A stretch of DNA of 42,940 bases, taken from positions 430,071 through 473,010 of the forward strand of contig NW_024468521.1 in the NCBI RefSeq assembly GCF_001632365.1. The letters run 5' to 3'. The DNA comes from Laetiporus sulphureus 93-53. Lineage: Eukaryota > Basidiomycota > Agaricomycetes > Polyporales > Laetiporaceae. The notes under the pieces were generated by a model that was not told where the DNA came from, did not search any database, and saw only the letters and a list, made by a program, of their open reading frames with translations. The translations under genes and the position numbers were made by a program. Positions 1-10,219 of the stretch are shown here, piece by piece (the stretch's first letter is position 1; every line of letters begins with the position of its first letter).

Positions 1-2754
1 CCTGAACCCAAGAAGGTTAAGCAAGTACAAGCTTTTCTTGGGTTCGCAAATTTCTATCGTCGATTCATTGAAGGATTTGCCAAAAAGTCTCGACCACTCA
101 ATATCCTTACACGAAAGGATCAGAAATGGGTATGGAGCGAAGAGCAACAACAATCATTCGATGCTCTCAAGAAAGCCTTTACAACAGCTCCAATTCTGGC
201 ATTACCGGATGATATGCATCCATTCCGGTTAGAAACAGATTCCAGCGATTTTGCCACTGGCGCATGCCTCGAACAACTCAAAGACGATGGGTTGTGGCAT
301 CCAATCGCATTCTATTCAAAAAGCCTCAATGAGGCTGAGCAGAACTATGAAATCTATGACAAAGAGATGCTCGCAATCATTCGAGCGTTGGAAGAATACC
401 GACAACATCTCGAAGGTCATCATCCGCTCCCAGTAGAAATATGGTCCGATCACCAGAACTTAACCTATTTCAAATCAGCACAAAAGCTGACGAGGCGGCA
501 AGCTCGATGGTCGCTATATCTCACACGGTTCAACATCTAACTACATCACAAACCAGGAAAATCAATGCATCGCACGGATCCTCTGTCCAGGAGGCCAGAT
601 CATGAAGAGGGGGTAAATCTCGATAATTCTGACAAAACTCTGCTCAAACCGGAATATTTCGTGATTAAAGCTATTCAACATACCCATCTTGCAGTCGTCA
701 CAGATCATGATTTGGTGGACAAGATCAAGGAGGCACTACAAGACGACAATGTGAACAACTCATACTAAGAACTACTCAAGAAAGGACAACGAGAGTTCTC
801 AAAAGGACTCGAAGACTGGAACTTCGAAAGTGGGATATTACTATACCGAGGCAAAATCTATGTGCCGAAAGCAGATAATAAGGAATCACTTAGACGAGAA
901 ATCGTTCAGCGTCATCATGAAGCTGCCAGTGCAGGTCATCCTGGAAGATGGAAGACATATGAGATGTTATCTCGTAATTACTGGTGGCCGGGAATGTCCA
1001 CTTACGTCAAACAGTATGTTGGTTCTTGCGACCTTTGTCAACGCAACAAGAACATCAATCAGCCAAAATACGGAGAATTACAGCCAAATGAGGTCCCAAC
1101 AGAACCTTGAGAAATTGTCTCTGTCGACTTAATCACTCAATTACCAGAATTCCATGGATTCAACGCGATTATGGTAGTTGTCAATCGTTTGACCAAACGA
1201 GCGCATTGCTTTGCAATCACCAATGAGTTCTCATCGTCAGACCTTGCTCGTACTTTCTATGAGAGGGTATGGACACAGCATGGTCTTCCGAGACAGATTA
1301 TCTCGGACAGAGGTACTCAGTTTGCAAGCTCATTATTCCAGGAAGTATGCAAACTCCTTGGAATACAATCAACAATGTCATCCGCATATCATCCGGAGAC
1401 CGATGGTCAAACTGAAAGAACAAATCAGTCGCTAGAGCAATATCTTCGTATTTATACTGATAAACGCGTGAAAGACTGGAGTACTTTACTTCCAACTGCT
1501 GAATTCGCCTATAATAATCAGGCTTCTGAAACCACTAAGAATTCACCATTCTTTGTCGAATACGGTAGACACCCACGTGCAGAACCAACAATAATGGACC
1601 CTATAAAGCATAATACGCTAGATTCCATAATGCAGGCACGAGTAGAAGCGCAAGAGCAAGCAAAAGCAGCCATTCTATTGGTGGCTGAACGCATGAAGTG
1701 GTACTACAATCAATCTGTACGACCCGCACCTTTCAAAGTTGGAGATCAAGTATTACTCTCCACTAAAGATTGGCAGACATCGGGAGCCAAATTGGCACAA
1801 CGGAGAGATGGACCCTTTGAAATCGTAGAAAAACTAGGACCAGTCACATATAGACTCAAAATGCCGCGACAATACAGCGTTCATCCAGTTTTTCATGCAT
1901 CCAAGCTCACGCTCTACCACAAAGATGAAATACCAGACCGCACTCTCAGACCCCGCCCTCCTATCAAGAAGAAGACTGGCGAAGAATGGGAAGTTGAATA
2001 CATAGTCGACTCTCGTGTCATTCGTGGCAAACTTCAATATTTGGTGCATTGGAAGGGTTATTCTAAAGCCGAAGAAACTTGGGAACCCGCAGCAAATTTG
2101 AAGAAATCTCCGCGTCTCATCAAGGAATTTCACAGGAAATATCCTGACGCACCTCAATCAATATCTCTCATTGATACAACTCCGGTCGATGGTGTTTTTC
2201 CACCCAGGAGAACAGGTCAAGTCTACGACCCCGCCACTGATACCATTCAGATATACGATCAGGATAGAGATGATTGGGATCATTCTAGAGATCTTCAAAT
2301 TACATTAGACAATCCAAATGCACACGCACCAAAATATGCCCATGAAGACGATGCTGGAATGGATTTAGCTGCATCAGAACCAACAACCATCCGAGCACAC
2401 TCAAGAGGATTGGTATCTACAGGACTTCACTTTACAACACCTCGAGGGACCTATGGTCGAATTGCACCATGAAGTGGGTTAGCTGTCAAAGGCATCGACG
2501 TAGGAGCTGGTGTTATCGACAGAGGATACACAGGCGAAATGAAGATTTTGCTAATCAATAATACAAATGATGACTTCATAGTCAATTTGGGCGATCGAGT
2601 TGCTCAACTTATCATTGAACGTATTGTCACCCCTGTCGTTTCACTAGTTGATCACCTCAAACCCTCAGCACGAGGTCACCGTGGATTTGGTTCAACAGGC
2701 GATAATTACTTCCAGAAACCACGCAAAAAGCCAGATTCGGGACGAACTGTCTAG
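1..2754 (+). pseudogene. pol: Degenerate Pol: RT end, RNase H, integrase, chromodomain, dUTPase
   Basis: Frame +1 stays homologous throughout but is cut by stops at 538-540 (TAA), 766-768 (TAA), 1108-1110 (TGA) and 2470-2472 (TGA). Visible parts: the RT thumb (FLGFANFYRRFI near the start); RNase H with ETDSSDFATGA (from 232) and WSDHQNL; the integrase zinc region with HH..H and CDLC (about 916-1050); the integrase core with VDLI, ISDRGTQF and the Glu in TDGQTERTNQS; and a chromodomain (about 1984-2145) with EYIVDSR, YLVHWKGY and TWEP. After it comes a dUTPase-like region (about 2326-2730) with DAGMDL, a damaged P-[stop]-SGLA motif, [18 protein letters not shown] and a C-terminal RGFGSTG. The 1108 and 2470 stops replace residues expected to be Trp and Arg, so each fits one transition. 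The fragment cannot make a continuous polyprotein. Confidence 0.9.
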
Positions 2755-2763
2755 AAGGGGGGG
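2753..2763 (+). other. Polypurine tract before the 3' LTR
   Basis: A run AGAAGGGGGGG overlaps the end of the Pol frame and lies three bases before the LTR start. This is the usual place and composition of the primer for plus-strand DNA synthesis in LTR elements. Confidence 0.75.
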
Positions 2764-2766
2764 TAC

Positions 2767-3690
2767 TGTCACAGATTTTCACGTTTTCACCTCTGCATGT
2801 GACCAAGACATCATTTGACATCAGCGCTAGGCTGTTCAGAAAGGAACGAACCGGTACGCGAAGTACTAATAGTCCTAGATGCCCCAAAGGTCCAGGTCTA
2901 GTCACGTGACATATCACGTGATATCCACACATGTGACAAGTAGCGCTGGTATTAGGTAAGCCTAACTTATACAGTAATATCATCTCACCTAGAAGCAACG
3001 GTCGGACTCCGGAAGAATCCAACGAAGAGGATACACGACACCGGAGATATGTCCTTAAGAAGATATTAGTTCACATGCACGAGGTAGATAGATACCACGC
3101 CACCGAAGATGTAGCCATTACAGGCAATACCATTCCCATGGTCTTACTAAGTAGTTCGGAGATTCGGCATGCATGACACACGTAGTCTGACAGGTAGTGG
3201 TAACCAATCAGACAATGTCCATTAGCTAGCGGTTCTGGGGTATCAGGGTACCAAGGGTCCCTCCACTCATGTATATAAGCCAGAGCTCTGAGACGCATAA
3301 GTCCCCCAGACTTATTCTCATCTCTGCTACACCTATCCATACAGTGTTACCAGTGCTCACTTGCAAGGCACTGCTTTATCTTGATCCTCTTTGTGTCCAT
3401 CCTTACGTCGACAACAGTCAGTAAGTGTTTGATCATAAGGTCATAGGCTTAGTCGGCACTCTGCGTCCTAAGTTTGTGATAAGAGCGAGTCTAAACTTGC
3501 CTACAGTTACCCAAAAGGTGCTCAACAACTAGCTCCACAACAGAAACATAGTTTCACATACCATTATCAGTGAACAGGTCTTTAAAACGTGAACTTTGAC
3601 TAGCCCAGGTCAGCTCAAACATCTCTTGACATATAGGTACAATGTTAGCAAGATGACTGCAGATATGATCAGTAATTTATAACTGTGACA
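2767..3690 (+). repeat. 3' LTR of the Ty3/gypsy element
   Basis: The block starts TGTCACAG right after the purine tract, and CTGTGACA at 3683-3690 is its exact inverse, giving a 924-bp LTR. It has no convincing reading frame. It contains overlapping palindromic TCACGTGA-like motifs near 2900-2940 and a TATA element at 3272. The 5' LTR is not in the window, so the end cannot be confirmed by comparison. If the true LTR stops at 3505, the remaining bases belong to the host kinase intron. Confidence 0.65.
3272..3278 (+). promoter_or_regulatory. TATA box inside the LTR
   Basis: TATATAA on the plus strand inside the LTR matches a core promoter TATA element. It would drive the element's own RNA if this were a 5' LTR, and outward transcription from this 3' copy. 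Whether it is active cannot be told. Confidence 0.5.
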
Positions 3691-3704
3691 ACTGTGAAAC
3701 TCAC

Positions 3705-4862
3705 TATGCATCTGCCGACCATGATCCGACTGGTCTTGGATTAAACAGCCAGTTACCAGTTAGCATTTCGAAAACCTGAAAGGACAAGTCAGTTGAGGTA
3801 AAAATGGATCATACTAGTATTGTATGCTCACCAAGCACCCAACACTCCAAATGTCCGCCTTCTTATCCCATCCACATCCTATGACAACTTCTGGAGCACG
3901 AAGAGCAACAGGCTGGATAATGTCTGAGTGATATCCATCGACAAAAGCACCTTTACGAAGAGAAGGTATAGGCAACAAGATCAATTGGAAAGAAACATAA
4001 CACATACTAGTACCAAAATCAGTCAACTTGAAAATCGGGATGGAACAATTGTCCGAAAGATCTCGTGCAGTTGACAGCGGCTGTGATATGACCGGCGGGA
4101 CAGGGAAGGCAGACACATCAAGTGTTTCAATTTGAGGCGGTGAAGACTTGGCCTGGTGTGAGAGAAAAGACTCGATGTCATCGATAACAGCCAGCATGTT
4201 GTCGAACTTGATATCTGGAACGGCCTGTGTAAGCACATAGACCTTTCGGCGGCGTGAGGGACATTGTTTACCTGTATGGACAATACCAAGAGCATGCAAG
4301 TTCCTCGCAGCAATGAGAAGCTGATGTGTGATCTCCTTTGCGACGGGAATGGGAACTTTGCCTCCAGATGCACGCAGAAGGCCTTAAAGGAACTGCCTAA
4401 GACTTCCGTAACAAGACACAGGTGCTCGCCATGACAGCTTTGAACATTAAACGTATCCTTGAATTTAATGAGATGCGTTTCGGTATCTGAATGACCCTGA
4501 GCCTTCGCAACGAGCCGCAGGATGGGGAGCTCGCAGGCGACGGATCCTTGCATGAGAGTGGCGTGGGCGGTCAAGATCTTAATAGCAACGCCACACTGGG
4601 CCCTTCAAATCAGTGAGGACGAGATGCCTCATATTGAAGCAACTCACCTAGAATCGTTCGCCATCCAAACACTGGAATGTTGGCCGAATCCCAATTTACG
4701 CACCACGGTATAAGATGAATGCAGCACAGTGCCCAGCTGAGCAGGGAAGAAGCCAGCATTGGCATCAGTACCAAGGTCGAGGGGTTCTTCGGGCCATGCT
4801 GGCCGAGCCTTCCGCTTGGTGAGTGCCGGAAGCTTCAATTTTCCCAAGAGACGACGGTGCAT
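3705..4862 (-). pseudogene. SRPK-like protein kinase, truncated and frameshifted
   Basis: Read on the minus strand, exons encode the N-lobe and much of the C-lobe of a CMGC/SRPK-type Ser/Thr kinase. They include the glycine loop LGFGQHSSVW, the Lys motif VAIKIL, CELPILR, HGEHLCLVTEVLG, a spliced catalytic loop HTDIKFDN (intron 4215-4271), DFGTS, the APE motif RAPEVVIG and ADIWSVGCL. Between DFGTS and APE the frame is also kept by splicing. The exon holding VFEMLTGNWLF ends at a GTGAGT donor (3704-3703). The next exon is missing, because the retrotransposon LTR begins 14 bases into that intron. A second break is a frameshift around 4376-4390, between the EVLG segment and the next helix. The 5' end touches a MITE at 4865, so the real start may have been lost. 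SR-protein kinases phosphorylate splicing factors, and SRPK-like families are large in Agaricomycetes; this copy should be inactive. Confidence 0.8.
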
Positions 4863-4864
4863 AA

Positions 4865-5024
4865 CACTACAAACACGATACAATAAAATCGCACGCAAAA
4901 GTCTATAAAAATCTTTGGGTAATTAGTTGAAACCGTGGAAGAATAGATGAAACCGCGGATAAATAATGAATCGGGATTTTGTACAGACTTTTGGGTGCGA
5001 TTTTATTGTACCATGTTTGTAGTG
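4865..5024. mobile_element. MITE with ~50-bp terminal inverted repeats, CACTA-type ends
   Basis: A 160-bp element begins CACTACAAACA and ends TGTTTGTAGTG. The first and last ~50 bases are inverse copies with only a few mismatches. It is flanked on both sides by TAA (4862-4864 and 5025-5027), which fits a 3-bp target duplication. The ends 5'-CACTA plus a 3-bp duplication are the hallmark of the CACTA/EnSpm (CMC) superfamily. It has no coding capacity, so it must have been moved by a transposase elsewhere. The interior has two imperfect copies of a GAAACCG(T/C)GG-containing ~22-mer. It sits directly at the 5' end of the kinase remnant. Confidence 0.75.
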
Positions 5025-5074
5025 TAATGCAATAACCCGGACAAGATATGCGCGTCGTCTACATCCAATCCATA

Positions 5075-5193
5075 CACATCGGGAGTTTTGTCATTTAATC
5101 CGGGACAAAAGTACTATTGTAGCGGATCTCATTGGTCAATTCAAATTTTGTCTGTACTTTTCTCCCGGATTAAATGACAAAACTCCCGATGTG
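5075..5193. mobile_element. Second MITE with 40-bp terminal inverted repeats
   Basis: Bases 5075-5114 and 5154-5193 are inverse copies over 40 bp with one mismatch, around a 39-bp centre. ATA flanks both sides (5072-5074 and 5194-5196), a 3-bp target duplication. The end is CACATCGGG, so it is a different family from the neighbouring MITE, though also consistent with the CMC or PIF/Harbinger superfamilies. It is non-coding. The 220 bp from here to the dioxygenase gene show nothing recognisable. Confidence 0.75.
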
Positions 5194-5414
5194 ATACTAT
5201 CTAAATGAACGCGTCGGAGTTCAAATTGCACCGCGCACAGCCGCTGGAGTCCTACTCGTCCCATTCAAATCAAAATGCAAAAAGAAGCGAACACTTCCAA
5301 TATTTGCTACCAACAGTTATTCGATATCACCATGATCTGTCGAACCAATGAACACAGTTATCCGGAGTCGACGTGCAACAAATCCGACAAGTCATACTCA
5401 TGTTCTACAAGCGA

Positions 5415-7017
5415 CTAGTTGTAATGCTTCACAACGACCCCAATGATGACCTCCTCCTCGATATTGTTCTCCTTCTTCTCTAGCTTTGTCAAACCATATG
5501 CACTGGTTCGGCTCTTGCGCCATTCGAGCATCGTCGGAGCGTCAGCGTCATCGCACAGCCGCTTGATGCCAACCCTCTGCAAAAGAGGGCTCTCGGCGAA
5601 CGGGACGAGTTTAACGTCGTCATTCGCCTTGGCAAAGTAGAATACGCCAACTCGAGGGTAACCTCGCTGGTCCTCGGGAGGCTGCACGACACGGTGAATG
5701 GTCGCCTTGTAGAAACCGCCCGAGAGGAACTCCATCACGTCTCCGGCATTGATTACCTATGGCGTACGTGAGTAGTGCGCACAACGTATCTAGGAAATTG
5801 ACAGCATACCAGAGCGTGGTCTATGTGCTTGACCCATCGCCATTTTCCATCCGGAGAAAGCATCTGTAGTGCCGAGATGGGCTGGCTGAAGAGCATGGAG
5901 ACACTGCCGATATCTGCGCAGAATATCAATATCAGACACGACCCTCGCCTCCGCCACAGACAAGCTGCATACCGGTATGACCTTTGAGCCAAACGTTTTC
6001 GGTGATGAGCTCTTCTTTCTCGGAACGGGGGAAACTGCATAGTTGCCGCACATCAGTAACTTATCAATGTGCAGTTGACAGTTGCATCAAAAGCATGTAC
6101 TCACTATTTCATGAATCGAACTATGCCGATCGTCAGCGACTGCTGTTACGAAAGGAATGAGAAGCGACCTACTGGCAGTCTCGTTGTTGTCCTCGAAGCC
6201 ATGGATATTGACGAACGTTTCCTCGGGAAGCTCGAGCCCCAATGCCAAAAGCCTGTCAATACATTCAGAAACTGCTAGTCCCATACAGAGGTGAGTCCGA
6301 ACCTGAGTATAGGGTTCAAGATATCGTAGTGGCAATATCTGCTGAAGGCATCGATCTCCGGGAGGAATGGCCTGAGAGCTTTCGGATGCTCGCTCTTTGA
6401 GACGTCTCGATCCACTGTCAATGAAATACGCATCAAACGCAAACTCCCGGTCACATAGGAGAGGACATACTGTTGTACTGTTCTATTTGGTCGCGGACAC
6501 CGCCATTGATGTGCTGTGGTGAAGGGTCAGCCTGACTTACGAGAGAAAAATGAGAGCCACGTACCCAATGCTGCCTTGCTTTGTATCCGAGATAGACGCC
6601 TGTCTTTTCGAAGTCACCAGTGTATATCTTCTTTTCATCGTCTCCAACGAGAGAGAACGGCACGTCTGCGATGTCGAACATACGATCGTTCTACCCAATG
6701 CACCATCAGTACAATCCCGTGCACGACCGCCTACATGGAACCCAACCTGCGCCTGCGTCAAACCATGGTTGATGACGTAGAAAAATCCTTCCTTGGACAT
6801 GGCATCGCGAACTCGAAGAGCAAGCTGAGCTCGTCCTTCAGGAGTGTCCGCTTTGGAAAGATCGACGATAGGAAGGTCCGCCCATTCCACTGCAGTATCA
6901 CCCACGGAGTCATTCACTGCTCACGGCGTTCACAAAACAGAAAACGTGCTGACAGCTTTCGGTTGTAGTAGAGAGTCTTTCGTGATGGGGAACGGGGGGG
7001 AAGACTGTACTCGGCAT
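5415..7017 (-). CDS. 2-oxoglutarate/Fe(II)-dependent dioxygenase, IPNS-like (copy A)
   Basis: The minus-strand gene assembles into ten exons of 64, 143, 126, 43, 112, 80, 16, 62, 104 and 342 nt and encodes 363 aa. It starts at an ATG at 7017 (MPSTVFPPVPHH). The DIOX_N region has WADLPIVDLSK and GFFYVINHG. The double-stranded beta-helix has the iron ligands H-T-D (split by an intron at 5914-5972) and the distal His in TIHRVVQPP, then the 2OG-binding Arg in GYPRVGVFYF. This is the isopenicillin-N-synthase/clavaminate-synthase-like superfamily, whose fungal members hydroxylate, desaturate or close rings on small molecules. The substrate is unknown. Exon 7 is only 16 nt (6105-6120). It lies upstream of, and in the same orientation as, two longer-diverged relatives. 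No biosynthetic core enzyme is next to it, so a secondary-metabolite role is only a possibility. Confidence 0.88.
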
Positions 7018-7676
7018 GCTGAATGTGAGCTCGAAACAGAAGCTAGGCGAGTGAAAAGAGGGCTTGCTCTACAAGATGTCCGAGATGGTCACGTAAATAC
7101 TGCGACGGGGCCAGAGGCGGATAAACTACCGGAAAGTCTGATATCTGCAGCGCAGGTCAGCAGGACCAGCCCTTCACAAGCGACACGTACACATGTCAAT
7201 ACAGAGCTATCGAATGCAACATCGTGGCGTGCTTCTCTTCTGAGAGAACAATTCGACGGATAGAGGGAGAAGAGGAACGAGCATGATCAGGTTCAGTAAA
7301 TTACTGCTGGATTCGAAGAGGACATACCTATCTCAAAGCAATTATGCGGTGTCCAGAAGACTTCGGACCATTCAGAGACGAGCCATTGCTCACCGGAATC
7401 CAATGTGTCCTGAAGTCTTGAGCCTTGCCGAGCGACGGCTCAATCAGAAAGTGCATGCAGAACCGACCGGTCCGCACGCAGAACACGAAAGATAGAACCA
7501 TCTGCAAGAACGGATGCTTTGAGTATGAAGACGTCCCTGGTAGATAATCCATGCGATGCGGTCTATCAGCTGTAGCCGAAGTACTGATAGGCACTCGATT
7601 CACTGCCGATAGGAAGTACAATGCGAATGCGCACACTTCTGATAACCTCATGGTGTGGTATCTCCACTAGGATGAG
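7018..7676. other. Spacer between dioxygenases A and B
   Basis: No gene is supported here. The spacer is promoter side for copy A and 3' side for copy B. It recurs in diverged form at 10220-10856 as part of the tandem duplication. Confidence 0.7.
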
Positions 7677-9252
7677 TCAGTTGTAGTGCTTCACCGCAAG
7701 CCCGTGCACCGTTTCCTCCTCATGACCATCCTCCCTCTTCCGCAGCTCAGCTAGTCCATAACCGCTCGTCCTGCCTCTACGCCAGATCTCCATGGTAGGT
7801 GCGTCGGCATCATCGCAGCGACGACGTATACCGACCCTCTGCAGAACCGGGCTCTCCTTGTACGGCACCAGCTTCACGTCATCATTTGGCATGCTGAAAT
7901 AGAATATCCCCAGACGTGTATACCCACGCTGGTCTTCGGGGGGCTGAACGACGCGATGAATTGTGCCTTTGTACAGTCCGCCTGATAGGAACTCCATTGC
8001 ATCCCCGGCGTTCACGACCTGGAATGAGATTCAGAATGATAGTTTTGAAACGTGGTGACCTACGTACTAGTGCGTTATCGATGTGTTTGATCCAACGCCA
8101 TTGGCCGTCCACACAGAGGATTTGCAGCGCAGCGATCGGCTGACTCCACAAGATAGTGATGGATCCGATATCTATAAATCATCTGATTAGCGTAGCAAAG
8201 CGCCATAGCAACTAGACGCCCACCTGTGTGGCCCTTCAGCCACACGTTTTTGCTTTTGATCTCATCTTCTTCTGAGCGAGGATAGCTGGATTGAATTGTC
8301 CGTCATCCTGGTCGAAAGAGAATCACATAGACTTACTACTTCATGAAACGCACTGTCCGCGAGTCAATTCTTCGATCACTCAATAAGTGCCACGGCGCTT
8401 ACCGTACGTTTCACCCCAAGCGTTGAAGTCATGATTGTTGACGAATGTCTCCTCTGGAAGTTCCATGCCACGCGCGAATAATCTGCAGGTACGATTATCG
8501 GTCGCGTGCGAAGGTCCCCCATTTTAATGCGTTCTCACCGGAGGATGTTATGGAGAACTTCAAAATGATTGAACTTAGCGAACGCCTCGATTTCCGGCAG
8601 CAGAGGACGGAGGGCCTCAGGATGCTGTTTCCTCGTAACATCACGGTTAACTACGCTACTACGTTAGAAGCGATGGACGTCTTTTAAAACCTTGACATAC
8701 TATTGTAATGTTCAATTTGATCTCTGACGCCGCCGTCAACATACTGCAGAAGAGTTGACGAGGAGGTTTTGACAGAAGGAAGCCACTGGACGTACCCAGA
8801 ATTCTCGTTTCTTATATCCTTGATAGGAACCGGCACCTTTTATGTTTGCTGCGTACCTTTCCTTCTCTTCTTCCGACGTGGACGAGAACGGAAGGTCTGC
8901 GATATCGAATATGCGATCATTCTCCCAGCGTGATATGCTTGAATGTCACGTCATGATTAGAGGGAAGGAGTCTCTCACCTGCGCCTGGGTATACCCGTGA
9001 TTGATGATGTAGAAAAAGCCTTGCTCGGACATCGCTTGGCGCACTTGCAAGGCGAGCTCTGCACGACCATCTGGGGTGTGCATCTTTGAAAAGTCTAAGA
9101 TAGTGAGATCGGCATAGTCCACTAAGTGCGATGAGGAACAACAAACAGATAAGCTGCGTATCGTGGACAATGGAACACTGCAACTCACGTGGCTCCTTTG
9201 TTGGCGCGGGTCGAACGTAGTGAGGTACAGGTGGTAGTACGATGCTAGGCAT
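7677..9252 (-). CDS. 2-oxoglutarate/Fe(II)-dependent dioxygenase, IPNS-like (copy B)
   Basis: The gene has ten exons with the same lengths as copy A (64, 143, 126, 43, 112, 80, 16, 62, 104, 342 nt), again 363 aa, starting at an ATG at 9252 (MPSIVLPPVPHYV). Conserved parts include DYADLTILDFSK, GFFYIINHG, DIADLPFS, the Fe ligands H-T-D (HTDIGSITIL, split by an intron), the distal His in GTIHRVVQPP and the Arg of GYTRLGIFYF. The 16-nt exon 8337-8352 is kept. The last residues VKHYN match copies A and C. A TATA element lies about 90 bp upstream. The protein is predicted to be soluble; substrate unknown. Exons 2-6 and their introns are almost identical to copy C, while the 3' exons differ more, which points to gene conversion. 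Confidence 0.88.
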
Positions 9253-9943
9253 GACTGCAGGAAAGGGGACTGTGTTTCGCTTGGGCGGGTACTCGATGAC
9301 CAGATCAGAGCGTCACCGAGCACGACACCTTACGGGCCATATATATTTAAGGCGACGGAGGCCCGAAAGCTTCGTGACTTATCACGATGCGCACGATAAG
9401 CAGAAGAATACTGCGTGAGTAAATTGGGGTCGATGGAAGAGCTCACCAAGGGAGCTTGAACGGTCAGATGAGCAACATGTCACCAAGCGCTTTGATGGAC
9501 GCACAGCAACGTACATACCCAGCTACCACATGACACACCTTTATGCGCACCGAACATAACGCCATACTCACTGATTACGTCCGCATCATACAGTAATGAC
9601 AGAATTGATGACTAGCCACTGAGATGGCCCAGTGGTTCGTGATAGGTCGTATGACGACTGTTGACATCCGCGGATTGTCGTGAATAGCTCATAGCTGATT
9701 CAGGAGCGTGCTCCACATAACTCATAATGGACAAGCTAAAGAAAACATTGCAAGCCGTCAAACATGCATACGTCCAGCATGCCACTTGCACAAAGGATGG
9801 GGATAAATGGCCCATCTTGACCCACTCCTGACATGCTATTGAGAGTGTTCTAGACACTGACGGGCGTTAGCACCGACAAGGTAATTTCACACGAGCAGCA
9901 GAATCGTACCTACCAGCACCGGCCATCCATGCACTTTCGCTGA
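9253..9943. other. Upstream region of dioxygenase B, first copy
   Basis: No gene is supported. The region holds the B promoter. It is repeated in diverged form at 12439-13018 upstream of copy C, with several insertions and deletions between the two. Confidence 0.65.
9339..9350 (-). promoter_or_regulatory. TATA element upstream of dioxygenase B
   Basis: A run reading TTAAATATATAT on the minus strand lies about 90 bp before the start codon at 9252. The same element, with the same flanks, lies before copy C, so it is a shared core promoter candidate. Confidence 0.5.
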
Positions 9944-10219
9944 ACGGACCTAACCTTGCCTGCGTCAAACCACGGTTGATGACGTAGAAGAACCACTCCT
10001 TCGACATGGCATCGCGAGCTTGAAGAGCAAGCTGAGCTCTTCCTCCGGAAGTGTCCGCTTTGGAAAGATGGACGATAGAGAGGTCCGTCCATTTCACTGC
10101 TACATCATTCATAGAGTCATTCGCTGGTCACGGTGTTCACATATCAGAAACGTGCTGACAGCTTTCGGTTGTGGTAGGGAGTTTCTCATGACGAGGAACG
10201 GGGCAAGACTGCTCGGCAT
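9944..10219 (-). pseudogene. Remnant of dioxygenase copy A (exons 1-2 only)
   Basis: The minus strand carries a diverged copy of exons 1 and 2 of gene A. The ATG at 10219 is present, but bases have been lost in exon 1, so the frame of the PPVPHH region is broken. Exon 2 is readable (LSKADTSGGRAQLALQ, FFYVINRG) and has the conserved HG changed to RG. Nothing of exons 3-10 follows; instead the upstream region of copy B begins. This is what a tandem duplication with a breakpoint inside exon 2/intron 2 of gene A would leave. It cannot make an enzyme. Confidence 0.8.

Larger units (their letters stand above)
1..3690 (+). mobile_element. Ty3/gypsy LTR retrotransposon, 3' part (chromovirus type)
   Basis: The left edge of the window lies inside an LTR retrotransposon. 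One reading frame gives, in order, the end of reverse transcriptase, RNase H, integrase, a chromodomain and a dUTPase-like domain. A purine tract and a long non-coding block that starts TGTCACAG then follow. This RT-RH-IN order with a chromodomain after integrase is that of chromovirus-type Ty3/gypsy (Metaviridae) elements of fungi. Gag, protease, most of RT and the 5' LTR lie outside the window. The right end is set at 3690 because CTGTGACA there is the exact 8-bp inverse of the LTR start. An end at 3505 is possible but has only a TG..CA match. The copy is dead: four in-frame stops interrupt the Pol frame. It lies directly against a broken kinase gene. Confidence 0.9.
6740..9935. repeat. Tandem duplication unit, copy 1 (A exons 1-2 to B upstream)
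   Basis: This unit contains the 5' part of gene A, the A/B spacer, all of gene B and its upstream region. It recurs as 9945-13018. The edges are approximate and were placed where the two copies stop aligning by eye. Confidence 0.8.

Noticed and set aside
7328..7651. Minus-strand open frame with a signal-peptide-like start, in the spacer upstream of dioxygenase A
   Set aside because: In the duplicated spacer (10489-10704) the start and frame are not kept, so it is probably chance.
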